Below, piece by piece: positions 39,236 through 51,530 of a stretch of DNA of 64,000 nt. Origin of the DNA: Amoebidium appalachense (lineage: Eukaryota > Ichthyosporea); the NCBI GenBank assembly GCA_963693365.1, contig CAVNZM010000007.1, positions 4,464,001-4,528,000 on the forward strand, written 5' to 3'. Each line of letters opens with the position of its first letter. The stretch's first letter is position 1. Below the pieces are notes generated by a model. It was not told the origin of the DNA. It ran no database searches and was given only the letters and a program-made list of their open reading frames with translations. The position numbers and the translations under genes are program-made.

Positions 39236-40684
39236 CGCACACGCGTTCAGGTGTGAGTGTATGTCGACGTCAGTGAAGGTGTACGTTGTTATGCTCTCAC
39301 TGTTGTAATACGTAGTATTTACATATGGTAAGATCTTCTCAGTTTGTGTTATGTTTCAGTTCATATGCTTAGTGTAAATGCCACACTCCCATTATGTAAA
39401 GTGTAGCATCGATCTCCGATATGCTTGTATACTTGTAGTCGTGTTGTATCGGCTTTAATCGTGTATTGTAATATCAATTAGATTATTTATGTGTGTACAC
39501 GGATCCACCCACTCAGGGAGAGACGTGTACATGTTTGTGTGTACATAAATATCTCTGGTTATAGTTATACTATTACTGTCTTGTTTGTTGATCTGTGCTC
39601 TCTTTTCCTTTCTCTTTCTCCTTCCTTGTTTTCTTTTCTTTCCCTCCTTGTCTTCATGTGTATAATCCGTTTCTTTTCTACTAATATATGTTAGGTAGAT
39701 TTGTGTTACTTAATATGTGTTGATTGGACGGTAACACACTTAGGCTACACTTAGAATAACATGTGTGATTAGACTTCATTAATTTACTTTAGTTTTCATG
39801 TGTTGCCGGGCTTTAACCAATCATCAAGGTTAAGTGTGATATTTCTGAGTCTTTGCAGTGTGTCATAGGTTAGAACTTCCTTGATGATGACCCGAGTTGA
39901 TCTTAACTAATGTCTGTGTCCTATCTGTAAACAGTTGAACTAGTTGGGATAAGGCAGAGAACAACTGAATCAGAATAAAGACAGAGAACGGGTAGTAAGG
40001 CACACGCGGCCAGGTTACTATTTAATGTGCTCGTTCAGAGTGATCCCCCGTACTGGGACGGCTTGTTTATATAGCCCCCAGGTTCCGGATCATCTGGATG
40101 GGTGGCATTGATGCCTTCGTAACTTCTGACCAGTCAGAAGAGTGCGGTCGTCTTTATGTGCACACAGTGCACCAATAACATGAAGCTAACTAAAAGGATA
40201 ACTTTGTGGCAAATGATTGGTCAATACTTAAGCCCGTTTAGGTTTATGCAACTGGGTCTGATTTCCTTATTGGTTCCGTTCGTTTAGCTATAGATGTCGC
40301 CTCCGTAGTGGATGAGACTTGCATTCCTATCCTAGCGGTTCTCGAATTCTATTGGTTCATACTGACTGCACGGCCACTGCATATTGCCGGCGCCGCGGCT
40401 CAGTCGTGAGCCGCAGCCCGCGGCTGTCGCGTGTGATATTGATCTGATCATATGTACACAATATCTACATGATCACTATGATATGTACAGTATATTCGTA
40501 ATAGTAAACATGTACGGCGTGTACAGATGTTTACACTATCGTGTACGTCTCCGCGTACCAGATCTCTCTGAAAGCAATTGGTTCTTAGTGATTGGTTTCT
40601 ATTAGAGACAGATCTGATTTCCAACTGGTCGGAAATCATGTATGGATTAGACTAAGAGGAATTTCAGGTATTTATTCGAAGATC
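39236..40684. other. AT-rich region with an LTR-like end on the minus strand
   Basis: No gene seen. On the minus strand 'ggctatataaacaagcc' (about 40066-40082) is a TATA-like core, followed about 90 bp on by 'tttattctgattcagttgtt' (about 39962-39981), similar to U5-type sequences at 40685 and 48512. A perfect hairpin gcggctca-gtcg-tgagccgc lies at about 40396-40415. A solo or partial LTR is likely. Confidence 0.4.
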
Positions 40685-42690
40685 AAAAATAAATTGAGTT
40701 CAGTCGTGTCTAAACATTGATGTCTGTTGTGTACACTGCTCCGATCGTTCCGTGTTTTGTTGTTGTGTGTCTGTGGTGTTTTCACACTGCACCACTGTGT
40801 CTCTGCTTCCGTCCCAACAGGTTATGCAGCCCTTTTGCACGCTCCCTACACACATCTAGAACTAGCGATCGTTTTTCAATCATGGATCCAAACAAAACTG
40901 GTGTAAACAAAATAACCATGTGGAAAGGTAAAGGGAAGACTGGTCCCGATAGCAAAACCACCTATTTTCAGTGGGAAATCATTTTTCTCGGCATGATGAC
41001 CGGCACTAAAGGTGTCCGACTCGTGGATGTTGTGCTTGCTGACAACTATGTCCCCCCTACCACCGTCGCGGTTGACGGTGAACCCCCCTTCTACGGCTAC
41101 GGCACTACCGCGGAACTCAAGGAGGCCCACAATTGCCTCCTGCTCCATATGATTCAGAACATCGACCCTTCCGTCACGGTACTCACCACCGATGCCCAGT
41201 ACCGCATTGGCGTCACGGTGGACCCTGAACGGGCCATGTGGAAATTCCGTCAACACTACCTCCAAGGCAAACCAGATCAGATCCGCATGCTTCACCGTCA
41301 GTGGGATGCCTGTGCCCTTCAGCCCGGTGAATCATTCACCACCTACTTGAGTCGTCTGCAGACCATCGTGAACCAGCTCCAGTCCCTCCAAGATGAGTCC
41401 ATTCACTTCACTCGTCTAGCTGAGAAGTTCTTCAATGAACTCACCACCAGAGACGACCTCACCCCTGAGTTCAACCGTCTTATCGAAGACTATCACTTCG
41501 GTGATAAGCTATTCCCCGACTTCGAGTCCCTGCACAACCACGTCAAAGGCATCGAGCTACGTCAAGACCTCAAGATGCAACTCCGTAACAACTGTGCCCA
41601 CCGTGCCTCCAAGTCCAGCATGGCATTAAATGCCAGTGCTCCCCCCCGTGATCTTCCCCACCGTGACTTACGCAACCGACTTGACCGTACTACCCCTGGC
41701 ACGGACCTCCGAACTCGTCTCTCCCGTCAGCACACCCGATCTCGTTCCCCCACTGGCCTGCCTTCCGGTCCACATCTCGTTCCCCCAGTCGTTCCCGTTT
41801 CTCGGGTTCCCGTCGTTCTGATTCCCCGGCTCGTTCTAACATCCCGTCCGTGAATGCATGCTCCTACTGCCACGAGCCTGATCACAAGATCATCGATTGC
41901 CCCGAGCCGAAATGCCGTATGTCCAGACACAACCGTTCCCGTCAAGGCAATGAGAAATCTGTCTCCTTTGCTTTCTCTGCATACAATGCTAGCTCCGACA
42001 GTCCCCGTGTCTTCCGACCCTGCCTGGGATTCCGGGTGCAACATGACTGTCTGCCCCACCCGTGAGTTCTTCCATGATCTCACTCCCCTTCCGACACCGA
42101 CTCCCGTTGCTGCCTTCAATGGAACCCCCGTCTTGGCCACCCACACCGGCCATATCGTCATCAACACCACCACCGACCATGGCACTGCCACCCTTACCAT
42201 TGAAGCCTACTACACCCCGTCTGGCCAAGCCTTCCTCATCTCAACATCCCAAGCTGCTGCCGAATACATCAAGGGTGATTTGAATGATGCCTCCACTCCG
42301 TCATTCCTCTTCGACCGACTCACCGGCCGTCACCTCGTCAACCTCCGTCTACACAACGGTCTGTATTACTTCAAGGACTACACCATTCAACCACCCACTC
42401 GTCCTGTGGCTCTGGCTGCCACTACCAGTGTTAACCCATCCATCTGGCACCATCGTCTGGGGCACCGTGCTATGACCAGCATCAAGGACATGGTGAAACA
42501 CGACCTTGTTATTGGCCTCCCCTCGTCTGTCCTCGACTGTGATGTTCCTGATTGTCATGGCTGCATTATGGGTAAAACCACCAAGGCACCGTTCCAGGGT
42601 GACCGTCCTCACTCCAACATCCCCGGTCATGAATGGCATTGGGATTTTTTTGAGCCTACCACAACATCGTACGGAGGTTCCAAGGTCACG
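40685..42690 (+). mobile_element. Copia-type LTR retrotransposon, 3'-truncated
   Basis: The leader has 'aaaataaattgagttcagtc' (poly(A) signal and U5-like) and a possible LTR end 'gtcccaaca' near 40822, followed by 'ggttatgcagccc', a poor match to an initiator-Met primer-binding site. Gag, zinc knuckle, protease and the integrase zinc domain follow. The element stops in the integrase at about 42690 and runs into (GA)n. No reverse transcriptase, RNase H or 3' LTR is present. Confidence 0.8.
40881..42690 (+). pseudogene. Copia gag-pol, broken
   Basis: Gag starts MDPNKTGVNKITMWKGKGK and carries the UBN2-type Gag core (LLLHMIQNIDPS, AMWKFRQHYLQG, FTTYLSRLQTIVNQL). Around 41760 the reading moves to another frame, which holds an SR-rich stretch and the zinc knuckle CSYCHEPDHKIIDC (CX2CX4HX4C). 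Near 41960-42000 it returns to the first frame with the protease site DPAWDSGCNMTVCPT. The GAG-pre-integrase domain WHHRLGHRAMTSIKDM...CHGC (HHCC zinc) and the integrase start HEWHWDFFEPTT follow. Two compensating frame changes plus the missing 3' half make it inactive. Confidence 0.8.
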
Positions 42691-43721
42691 GTGAGAGAGA
42701 GAGACCGAGAGACAGAGAGAGGGAGAGGAGGAAGAACGTGAAGAGAGAGAGACTGTCCGGAGAGCCTGGGGGAAGAGGGGGCGAGAGAGAGAGCATCAGC
42801 AAAGGCCACCCACCCATCCATTCGGTATCATTCGGGCATCATGGATATTAGAATGATAGTACCCATACACGAACCCACCCTTCATCCAACAATATATCAG
42901 TCTGATACTCTTTTTGTTAAATCCTAATATCCGGTTATTTTAAGATATTAGAATGATATCCATGTCTAGATATCATTCTGATATTGGAATAGCCCCCGAA
43001 AAAGCCCGAAAAGCCCCCGAAAAAAGGCGTTGTTCTACTTGTTGCTCTATCCTTTGGCCATCCCGCTATGTATCATTCTGATAACATAATAGATATTGGA
43101 ATGATACATACCCTCAAATGCTCTACGTTAATCAGATAGGGGTAAACATATCTGAATGAGACTTGAATAGTACATTACAAAGTACAAAAAGTGCCCTCGT
43201 TGGTCATAAACGGTTATCCAAATGATATCATAATGATATCATTGCAAGAACGGGAGGTGTATTATAATATCTTTGTATGCCCTATTATGGTATTGGTATG
43301 ATAGAAGAAAATGAAATTATCTTCCTTTCCTGATATCAGAATGGTCTCATTCTAATACCGTGAATGATATCCAAATGATATCTATTGTAGAAAAGGGGGT
43401 GTATTATAATATCTTTGAATGCCCTATTATGGTATTGGTATGATAGAGGAAAATGTAACGAAATTCCTTTCCTAATATCATATTGGTGTCATTCTAATAT
43501 CCGATTCGTGAATTCCAAAACCTCATATCATAATAGCACTATTCCAATATCTTAAAATCGTGGAACATTTAAATCTGTACCCTATTATAGTATCATAATT
43601 GAGAGACATGTATATCATTATGGTCACCTTTGATTGAACGGTTGTGGGCATCATAATGGTCACTTAAAATATATCATTCGTGTACCATAATGGTACCATT
43701 TTATTGATTCCTTCCGTCGAC

Positions 43722-43756
<35 letters not shown>

Positions 43757-43990
43757 CGATCTGCTATTAGCACTAAACTGTATTCAGACTTAGAAAACAA
43801 AAAAAAAAATTCTAAGTAAAATTTTTTATTAAGTAAATCTCAAAAAAATTTCTAAGTCTCGCTCAAAGAGAACTACGTATCATGATGTTTTTCAAAAGTT
43901 CTAAGACACACGCCCAGCGTGTGTTAATACCGTCACATTTTAACCTTCCAAACAACCAAAATAAAACATAACAATATACTAACATTTTTG
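42691..43990. other. GA tract then AT-rich region of 'GATAT(C/T)..AATGATA' motifs
   Basis: (GA)n-rich sequence runs to about 42800. From 42835 to 43690 the sequence is dominated by variants of 'gatatcattctgatattgg' on both strands, in no fixed period, with a doubled ~110-bp unit (about 43245 and 43378, 'gggtgtattataatatcttt'). A C run lies at 43723-43753. The same core motif forms the 147-bp satellite at 56.8-58.1 kb. No gene seen. Confidence 0.6.
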
Positions 43991-43994
43991 TTAG

Positions 43995-45356
43995 TTAGTA
44001 TACTAAATTATTATTTCTTTTAGTCTTGTGGTTCAATTTCTTGGGGGGGATCTTTATGGGTGATTTTGCGGGCCGCTTATTGGCGACGCGCGACGCCTCG
44101 TCGCTGCTGCCGCTCTCACGCTCCTTGTCCCCCGCACCGCCAACCACCGACCTGTTGCCGTCCAACAGCTTGAGGTCCACCACCTTCTCTTTGGACTGCT
44201 TCGTGGAGGGCTTGTCGTCTCCCTTCTCGTCTTGCACATCAGCTGACAGGCTGAGGACTGCCTTCTCCCGGGCCTTGCAGATCTTTTCCCAGGTCTTTGC
44301 ATACTGGGTTGGGACAGAAGGAGATTGTGTGAGTGTTTTTAACTTTTCTGGCTAGCCTGAGCATGTATGTACCTGGGAAAAATGCTATCACAATGTTACC
44401 ATACCAAACCTAAAGATGCCATGATAGGATGATACTTGCCCACGCTTAGGAGATATCCTTAAAACACTACGATGATACGTAACCCATACATACGACTTAT
44501 CAATATCATCTTTTCGATATCCATACGTTGTCTTTCGGACCGGAGCTAAAACACAATGATGGGGGGGGGGGGGGGGGGGGGGGGGTTGAATGCAGAACAC
44601 GGTACGAAATACGCATACACGATGAGAAGCATGGTGCAGGACACATGCAAAGGCAAACATTCAAGTATGCAACATCAGCCATGTGCACAGTATGCGTCAT
44701 AAGCAGAGCCCATCCTCAGGGAGGACCCGGGGGGGGGGGGGGGGGTAGTTGTTTACCTTGCTGATCTCTGATGGCCGAGCACCACCCTCGTAGTCAGGCA
44801 TGTCAGCTCCATACTTCACAGCTGACCACGAAATCTGAGTGGCAGACTTGTGGGCCATTGGATCCCGCAGTCCGCACTCAAATGTGTGGAGCATGAAGCT
44901 GAAGAGCTCGGGCAACGCCTTTTGAAACTCCTGTGTGGGTGTTGGTGTGTGTGTTGCGTGTACGTACACGTAAGCATGTGTGTATGTGGTGATGAGGAAA
45001 GGGGGTATTCTCCATTAGCAGCAAATAAAACCGAATTCGACAATGAAAAATCTGAAATGACTTGAGGAAGTGGGAAGCTGAATGGATACTGGATAACCAT
45101 GCATGTACCGTTTCTCTGAGTGATAAGGATTTGATGTCTTGTGTGGTTATGTGTTGGTGATTCGTACGTGGGACAACAGGGGGAAGTGGGAGGGAGGGAG
45201 TGGGAGGGAGGGAGTGGGAGTGAGTGTGTGTGTGTGTGGGGGGGGGGGGGGTCACAGTGCATTAAGAATGAACCAATAAGGAAGAACAACAACATTAAAC
45301 ATGAATAAGCATGTTAAAAAAAGCAGCATGAGAAGATTTCGTCTTTGATTGGGGTG

Positions 45357-45402
<46 letters not shown>

Positions 45403-45673
45403 AATGGGCACAAACGTTAAGTGTCTTGAAGCTGCTGAGGCGGTTCTTGATGTAGGAGCCGTTGATGGGGGACATGCACATGATGCGGTGAAGGGCGGGG
45501 TTGCCCCATGGGTTGCCCGTCACCGGATCGACGCTGTACATGCGGCCACAGGGATGGTTGTTGCACTCAACTTGAACCTCCACCAACCACCCCTACCACG
45601 TCTTCTTGCGGTACCTAACCTGGTCTGCCAACTTGTCGGGGTCGGCGGCATTGACAGGGGCAACCTGGAACAT
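43995..45673 (-). CDS. Spliced gene of unknown function, at least 4 exons (3' part)
   Basis: Exons (minus): 45673-45620, 45577-45416, 44930-44757, 44303-43995 join in phase 0 throughout and give 232 residues, ending at TAA. Conserved-looking segments: MFQVAPVNAADPDKLADQ; VQVECNNHPCGRMYSVDPVT with GNPALHRIMCMSPINGSY; EFQKALPELFSFMLHTFECG with QISWSAVKYGADMPDYEGG; YAKTWEKICKAREKAV. The tail is a charged, Lys/Ser-rich region with a possible nuclear signal (NKRPAKSPIKIPPKKLNHKTK). I do not recognise the family. The first exon listed begins after an acceptor, so more exons probably lie upstream. Its ATG could be the start only if the AG before it is coincidental. The last intron carries a copy of the dispersed intronic element. 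Confidence 0.6.
44586..44717 (-). mobile_element. Dispersed intronic element, copy 2
   Basis: Its reverse complement begins 'gaggatgggctctgcttatg' and is about 95% or more identical to 16119-16251 over 132 bp. G/C runs flank both sides (44562-44585 and 44729-44745). It sits in the last intron (44304-44756) of the minus-strand unknown gene, in that gene's sense direction. Confidence 0.8.
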
Positions 45674-46634
45674 CTGTGTTGGTGGGCATGGAGGCATTTG
45701 ACAGTTTTTTGGGAGGGGGGGGGGAGGGGGGAGGGGGGGGAGGGGAGGGGCTTTTGGTGTGTGTGTGTTTTTTTGTATGTGTGGGTGGGGAAGTGAGTGA
45801 GTGAGTGTGTGTGTGTGTTTGGAAGGGGGGGGGGGGGGGGTTAGAATGAATGAATAACACTAAATGCTAACATGTGAAACACGTTGTGCTGAAAGACAAA
45901 AGCACAAACTTATGAAGTCTAGAGAAGCAGAAAATAGCTTGAACGACTGGTGGAAGGGATGATAGCTATAGTGCTAACAGCAAAAGTAGTGCCCACAGTC
46001 GCTGGTTCATGAACGTGAAAAGGCAACGTGCATCTGCAGCCAGCAGAACACACGCACACGCACGCACACACACACACATACACACACACGCACACAGACA
46101 CAGACACAGACACAGATATAATCACAGGCACGGACACAGACCAGACAGACAAACGCCATATGCACAAAAGCAGGCAACACAAAACTAACCTTCAAACGGG
46201 AAAGGACCTGCGGACCTCCGGGAAGGGGGAAGAGAAATGGAGCAAACAACGTGCGTACAGGCTTAAACGGACAAAAAATTGCAAACTGGATTGGGTTTAG
46301 CCAATCACTATTTGCTATAGACCGGTTTAGTAACCGCCGCGCCTGATTAGGGAAAAGATAAAAATAGATTTCGGCTCGCGCGCGCGCGTGCATCAGCTTG
46401 GTGCCCTCAGCGGTAGTGCCCTTAGTCACAACTATCAGACTATGTTACGTGTCCTCCACTTCTTTGTTCTTGACCATTTTTTCGGCATGAAAGGGTTTCT
46501 GTTACTTCTTGCTGTCCTTCTTAGCGTGCTTGCTTGTCTTTTTTTCAACATGGGTGTCACTGGCGCTTTCGACTTCTTTGATATCACACGTGTACGTTGA
46601 CACAAGCACGAATGCACACAGCCTCACCCATACT
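45674..46634. other. Unassigned region, possible upstream exons of the unknown gene
   Basis: No firm gene. One candidate is a minus-strand exon-like frame ending at 46502 (DIKEVESASDTHVEKKTSKH then AKKDSKK, stop). Read on the plus strand, the same DNA gives a 37-codon signal-peptide-like frame (46487-46600). Only one reading, if either, can be real. G runs lie at 45716-45740 and 45822-45840, and a (CA)n stretch at 46050-46110. Confidence 0.3.
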
Positions 46635-46668
46635 CACACTCACACCCACAGCTCATGCTCACACTCAA

Positions 46669-46739
<71 letters not shown>

Positions 46740-46759
46740 ACACACACACACACATGCAC

Positions 46760-46791
<32 letters not shown>

Positions 46792-46992
46792 GGCGCGCAC
46801 ACACAGGCGCGTACACACACACAGGCGCACACCTACACAACACACACAGCACATGCACACACAAGTGCACGCACGCACACACACTGTTATCCCTGATCAT
46901 GATGCCCCCTCCCCCCCCCTCCCTCTTCCCCCCCGCGCACCCCCCCCCCCCCCATACTCACACTCACACCCACAGCCCATGCTCACACTCAA

Positions 46993-47061
<69 letters not shown>

Positions 47062-47083
47062 GCACACAAACTCACACATGCAC

Positions 47084-47119
<36 letters not shown>

Positions 47120-47285
47120 CGCGCACACACAGGCGCGCACACACACACAGGCGCACACCTACACAACACACACAGCACATGCACACACAAGTGCACGCAC
47201 GCACACACACTGTTATCCCTGATCATGATGCCCCCTCCCCCCCCTCCCTCTTCCCCCCCCCGCGCACCCCCCCCCCCCCCCCCCC
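46635..47285. repeat. Tandem duplication of a ~325-bp segment
   Basis: The block from 'tactcacactcacacccaca' through (CA)n, (GC)n, 'aggcgcgcacacacaggcg' and 'ctgttatccctgatcatgat' to a C run occurs twice. Marker pairs: 46651/46975 (324 bp) and 46885/47211 (326 bp). The copies differ only in microsatellite lengths and a few bases, so the duplication is recent. Confidence 0.9.
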
Positions 47286-47619
47286 CCCCCCACCCCACCC
47301 ACCCACCTACAAAGACGAAAACGTTTATCTGTGTTCCAGACCGTGTGCGCTCTACTCCTCTCCCCTCTCCCGCACACAATGAGCCCCCCCTCCTCCCCCC
47401 CCCCCCCCCCCCCCCCCCCCTGTGCATGCAGGAACGCACACATATGCACACGTGCGCATACATCATATATATGGCGGTTGAGTCACAACCCATTTGCAAC
47501 CCACACACGTGTGCACGCATGGACGTCGCGCACACACACAACGGCACACACACATAAATGCTCGCGCGCTCACAGCACACATACACACACACTCACTCAC
47601 AAACACGCACACACACACA

Positions 47620-47632
47620 CACACACTCTCTC

Positions 47633-47670
<38 letters not shown>

Positions 47671-47803
47671 TCTCTCTTCTCTTTCTCTTTCTCTCTCTCT
47701 CTTTCTCTTTCTGTTGGAATACGTCACCATGTATGACAGCAAGAGCCTTGAAGTATGTATGTGTCCTAGCTTGTTTGTATTCGTGTCTGCTTTCCCTCTT
47801 TGT

Positions 47804-47901
<98 letters not shown>

Positions 47902-47920
47902 CCCCCCCCCCCCCCGTATC
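47620..47920 (+). repeat. (CT)n tracts with a short unique insert
   Basis: CT repeats at 47627-47709 and 47806-47899, ending in a C run. Between them lies 'gaatacgtcaccatgtatga' and following bases to about 47805, which has exon-like looks but no supported acceptor. Confidence 0.9.
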
Positions 47921-48359
47921 TCTCTCTCCCTTGTTTCTGTGGGCACAGATATCTGTAGATCTGTGCACACCTGGCTCTCTTGCCTGATAAGAACTTATTG
48001 TGTTTTATTTCTGTTTGCTCTCCTCTGTTTATCTGAGAGGTAGCGTGATTGGCTAGCCTCACTCGTTGTCTTTCCTTTATTTCAAAATGGCCTAGTTTTG
48101 TTCTCAAAAGGATGGCTCGCCAATAGTCGCGAGCGAGTACATCTGTAGATTGTGTTGTGCATTCCTGTCTGTTAAATATATGTGTGTTGTGATTGGACAA
48201 TAGATATATATGGAATTCGGTTTATTGCAAAGTGTCTTCACTTTGAGAGTGTCGACTATTGGGAAATATATGTATTTAAATAAGTTTCTTTATAGAGACG
48301 AACATAAATATATATGTGAGTTAATAGTGACTAGATGTATAATTACTTAATTTATTTAA

Positions 48360-48560
48360 GTAAGAGTTTCTACACTTTAGTTTAATCAGAAGTTGGAATG
48401 CGTATGCTCTGTCGGAATGTGTTTTTCTATCTTCTGATAGAACCGATTGGTTCTCCCTCTTTAGTTGTGATAAGGTGATAAGTCGCAAGTACAAAAGGAA
48501 CCGAGAGCACAATAAAGATTCAGTTGTTGTTTGAAATCTTTTCAATTCTTGTGAACAACT
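48360..48560 (+). mobile_element. LTR-like end
   Basis: 'gagcacaataaagattcagt' then tgttgtttg (about 48506-48535) pairs an AATAAA signal with a TTCAGTTGTT block. The block is shared with the minus-strand sequence at 39962-39981 and, less exactly, with the Copia leader at 40685. No internal region is attached. Confidence 0.4.
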
Positions 48561-48994
48561 CCGATTGCCCTCTCATTAATGTGTTAGTCGTGTTTTACAT
48601 GACACCTCTGTGCACTCTGCTCCCTTAGACCCGTACAAAAAACAACACTTTCCCTCTTTCTCTGATCTGTCTCTCTCTCTCTCCCTCTTCCTTCTCTCTC
48701 TCTCTAGTAGTGGCAAGTGGAAAGAAAAAATAGGTGATACCCTACTTGGTTTTTTTCTTCTCAATTTTATCTAAATCTCATCATGATAGGGTATTTTTGG
48801 TTTACGTATACACTTGGCTCAGCTTGCATGTACGGGAAACACAAGTTAAGCATGTTAAATAACGATACATTGACATATTTCAACCTGTTGACTATCAGTA
48901 TCTATCATGGGCTTAGTGATTACGACCCCGTCTCAACATTGACATCGTAAAAACCAATAAACTGTCTGATCCAAATCACAATGGACCCAATATC

Positions 48995-49029
<35 letters not shown>

Positions 49030-49059
49030 TATGGAACTTTCATGGTGTTACACGGAACT

Positions 49060-49092
<33 letters not shown>

Positions 49093-49415
49093 ACTCATAT
49101 ACTCTTTGAACTCGCAAAGAACCAATCCCTAATACTTGTACATGTATTGCATACACAAATATACTCGCACATATACATACACACATTCACTTTAATCTTT
49201 CAGGCTACATGTGCAATATACATTTATTATGCACAGTCGATTAAGAATTCGTTGTGAAAACCCCCCCCCCCCCCCCCCCCCCCCCCCTCCCTCGTTCCCT
49301 CCATATGCAATGGGGATAATATTGTTTCCCGCTATTAATTAAAAAATCACCGTTCTAACTTCCTAAGACCGAACCACTTGTAACACCGACAGTTTCGGTT
49401 GTGTTGAAACCCCCC

Positions 49416-49451
<36 letters not shown>

Positions 49452-49508
49452 ACCCACCACCACCTTACCAATATACGTTACATATTGGTACAATATCACC
49501 AATACTAA
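48561..49508. other. AT-rich region with homopolymers
   Basis: No gene seen. C runs at 48999-49024, 49261-49287 and about 49409-49451, and an A run at 49063-49090 that could be an old LINE tail. Confidence 0.5.
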
Positions 49509-49850
49509 TTAAATGTCGTCACGTGTGATGGTGATGGCATCCATGTAGCTCTGCAGCAGTGTGTGTGTGCGGTGCGTGTGTGTGTGGTGTGGAGGCCTGG
49601 GGTGGGGGGGGTGGGGGGGGGGGGGGGGAGGGGGGAGGGGACAGGGGGGGGGGGGGGGGGGGGGGGATAGACAAATACCAGACATGCATAATTGCACATT
49701 CTTTTGCAGCTACAGTTTGATGATATTTACCCACCGTGTGCACCACTTGTGACCCCAGTCTTCCGAGGTGGTGTCATAGGTGGGCGTCAACACCAATAAA
49801 TTGACTGGTGACGGGTGTACAACCAAAGAAACTCAGCAGCACATATAATA
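49509..49850 (-). other. Possible 3' exons of an unidentified minus-strand gene
   Basis: A terminal exon 49550-49509 after 'ctgctgcag' could encode SYMDAITITRDDI and stop. Upstream, a frame around 49835-49738 reads LLVLTPTYDTTSEDWGHKWC and ends at a GT donor (gtgggtaaat). The two do not join in the same frame with the most obvious donor, so this may be a decayed gene or a misread. No family recognised. Confidence 0.25.
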
Positions 49851-49908
49851 ACGTTGATGCTATGCCCTGCCTAGTTGACGTAATAATTAGTGCACCATCG
49901 CACGCGTG

Positions 49909-49945
<37 letters not shown>

Positions 49946-49959
49946 GGGTGTGTTTTTGC

Positions 49960-51530
49960 CGCGCCGTACCCCTGATATTGTAAGTGTACACTGCCCCCAC
50001 AACCCCAACTGTGTGCTGAATATCTCGTGCTAGGAAACCAATAACGCGAAAGTAACACATGCTGCATGATATATGATGTATATGGTACAAGGGGGGTTTC
50101 AATCCGGGCTACAATGTTGTGTTTTTTTCGGGTGACCCTCGTACTCCAGAGGCACACTCACCATCCCCCCCATAAACTTTGTGGTAAATTTCTCGTGCCA
50201 GAAGCTGTTCTGTGGGTAGTTATTGAAAAACCAATAATGTCTAGGTAACATATGTACATATACTATGCTACAAGGGGGGTTCTATACGAGCTACAACGTT
50301 GTGTTTTTTTTGTGTGACCCTCGTACTCCAGGGGCACATTCCCCATCCCCCCCATAAACTGTGTGGTAAATTTCTCGTGCTAGAAGCTGTTCTGTGGGTA
50401 GTTATTGAAAAAACCAATAATGTGTAAGCAACACATGTACATATACTATGCTACAAGGGGCGTTCTATTCGAGCTACAACGTTGTGTTTTTTTCGTGTGA
50501 CCCTCGTACTCCAGGGGCACATTTACCTTCCCCCCCATAAACTTTGTGGTAAATTTCTCGTGCTAGAGGCTGTTCTGTTGGTAGTTATTGAAAAAACCAA
50601 AAATGTCTAGGTAACACATGGACATATACTATGCTACAAGGGGGGTTCTATACGAGCTACAACGTTGTGTTTTTTTCGTGTGACCCTCGTACTCCAGGGG
50701 CACATTCACCATCCCCCCCATAAACTTTGTGGTAAATATCTCGTGCTAGAAGCTGTTCTGTTGGTAGTTATTGAAAAAACCCAAAAATGTCTAGGTAACA
50801 CATGGACATATACTATGCTACAAGGGGGGTTCTATACTAGCTACAACGTTGTGTTTTTTTCGTGTGACCCTCGTACTCCAGGGGCACATTCACCATCCCC
50901 CCCATAAACTGTGTGGTAAATTTCTCGTGCTAGAAGCTGTTCTACTGGGTAGTTATTGAAAAAACCAACTTGATGTGTAAGCAACACATGTACATATACT
51001 ATGCTACAAGTGGGGTTCTATTCGAGCTACAACGTTGTGTTTTTTTCGTGTGACCCTCGTACTCCAGGGGCACATTTACCATCCCCCCCATAAACTTTGT
51101 GGTAAATTTCTCGTGCTAGAGGCTGTTCTGTTGGTAGTTATTGAAACTTTAAATAATGTCTAGGTAACATATGTACATATACTATGCTACAAGGGGGGTT
51201 CTATACGAGCTACAACGTTGTGTTTTTTTCGTGTGACCCTCGTAATGCAGGGGCACATTCACCATCCCCCCCATAAACGATTTGGTAAATTTCCCGTGCT
51301 AGAGGCTGTTCTGTGGGTAGTTATTGAAAAATTCAATAATGTCTAGGTAACACATGGACATATACTATGCTACAAGGGGGGTTCTATACGAGCTACAACG
51401 TTGTGTTTTTTTCGTGTGACCCTCGTACTCCAGGGGCACATTCACCATCCCCCCTTATAATTTGTGGTGAATTTCTCATGGTAGAAGCTACTCTGTGGGT
51501 AGTTATTGAAAAAACTCGATGCTTATAAGT
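49960..51530. repeat. 183-bp satellite, about eight units
   Basis: Units share 'gagctacaacgttgtgtttt', 'cgtgtgaccctcgtactcca', 'ggggcacattcaccatcccc' and 'gtagttattgaaaaaacca'. The marker 'ttctata' falls at 50097, 50280, 50463, 50646, 50830, 51016, 51199 and 51382: intervals 183, 183, 183, 184, 186, 183, 183. The outer units are more diverged, as expected for unequal exchange. Confidence 0.95.

Noticed and set aside
46487-46600. 37-codon signal-peptide-like frame (MKGFLLLLAVLLSVLACLFF)
   Set aside because: The opposite strand reads a Lys-rich C-terminus with a stop; hydrophobicity is the expected mirror of AAG/AAA codons, so neither can be asserted.
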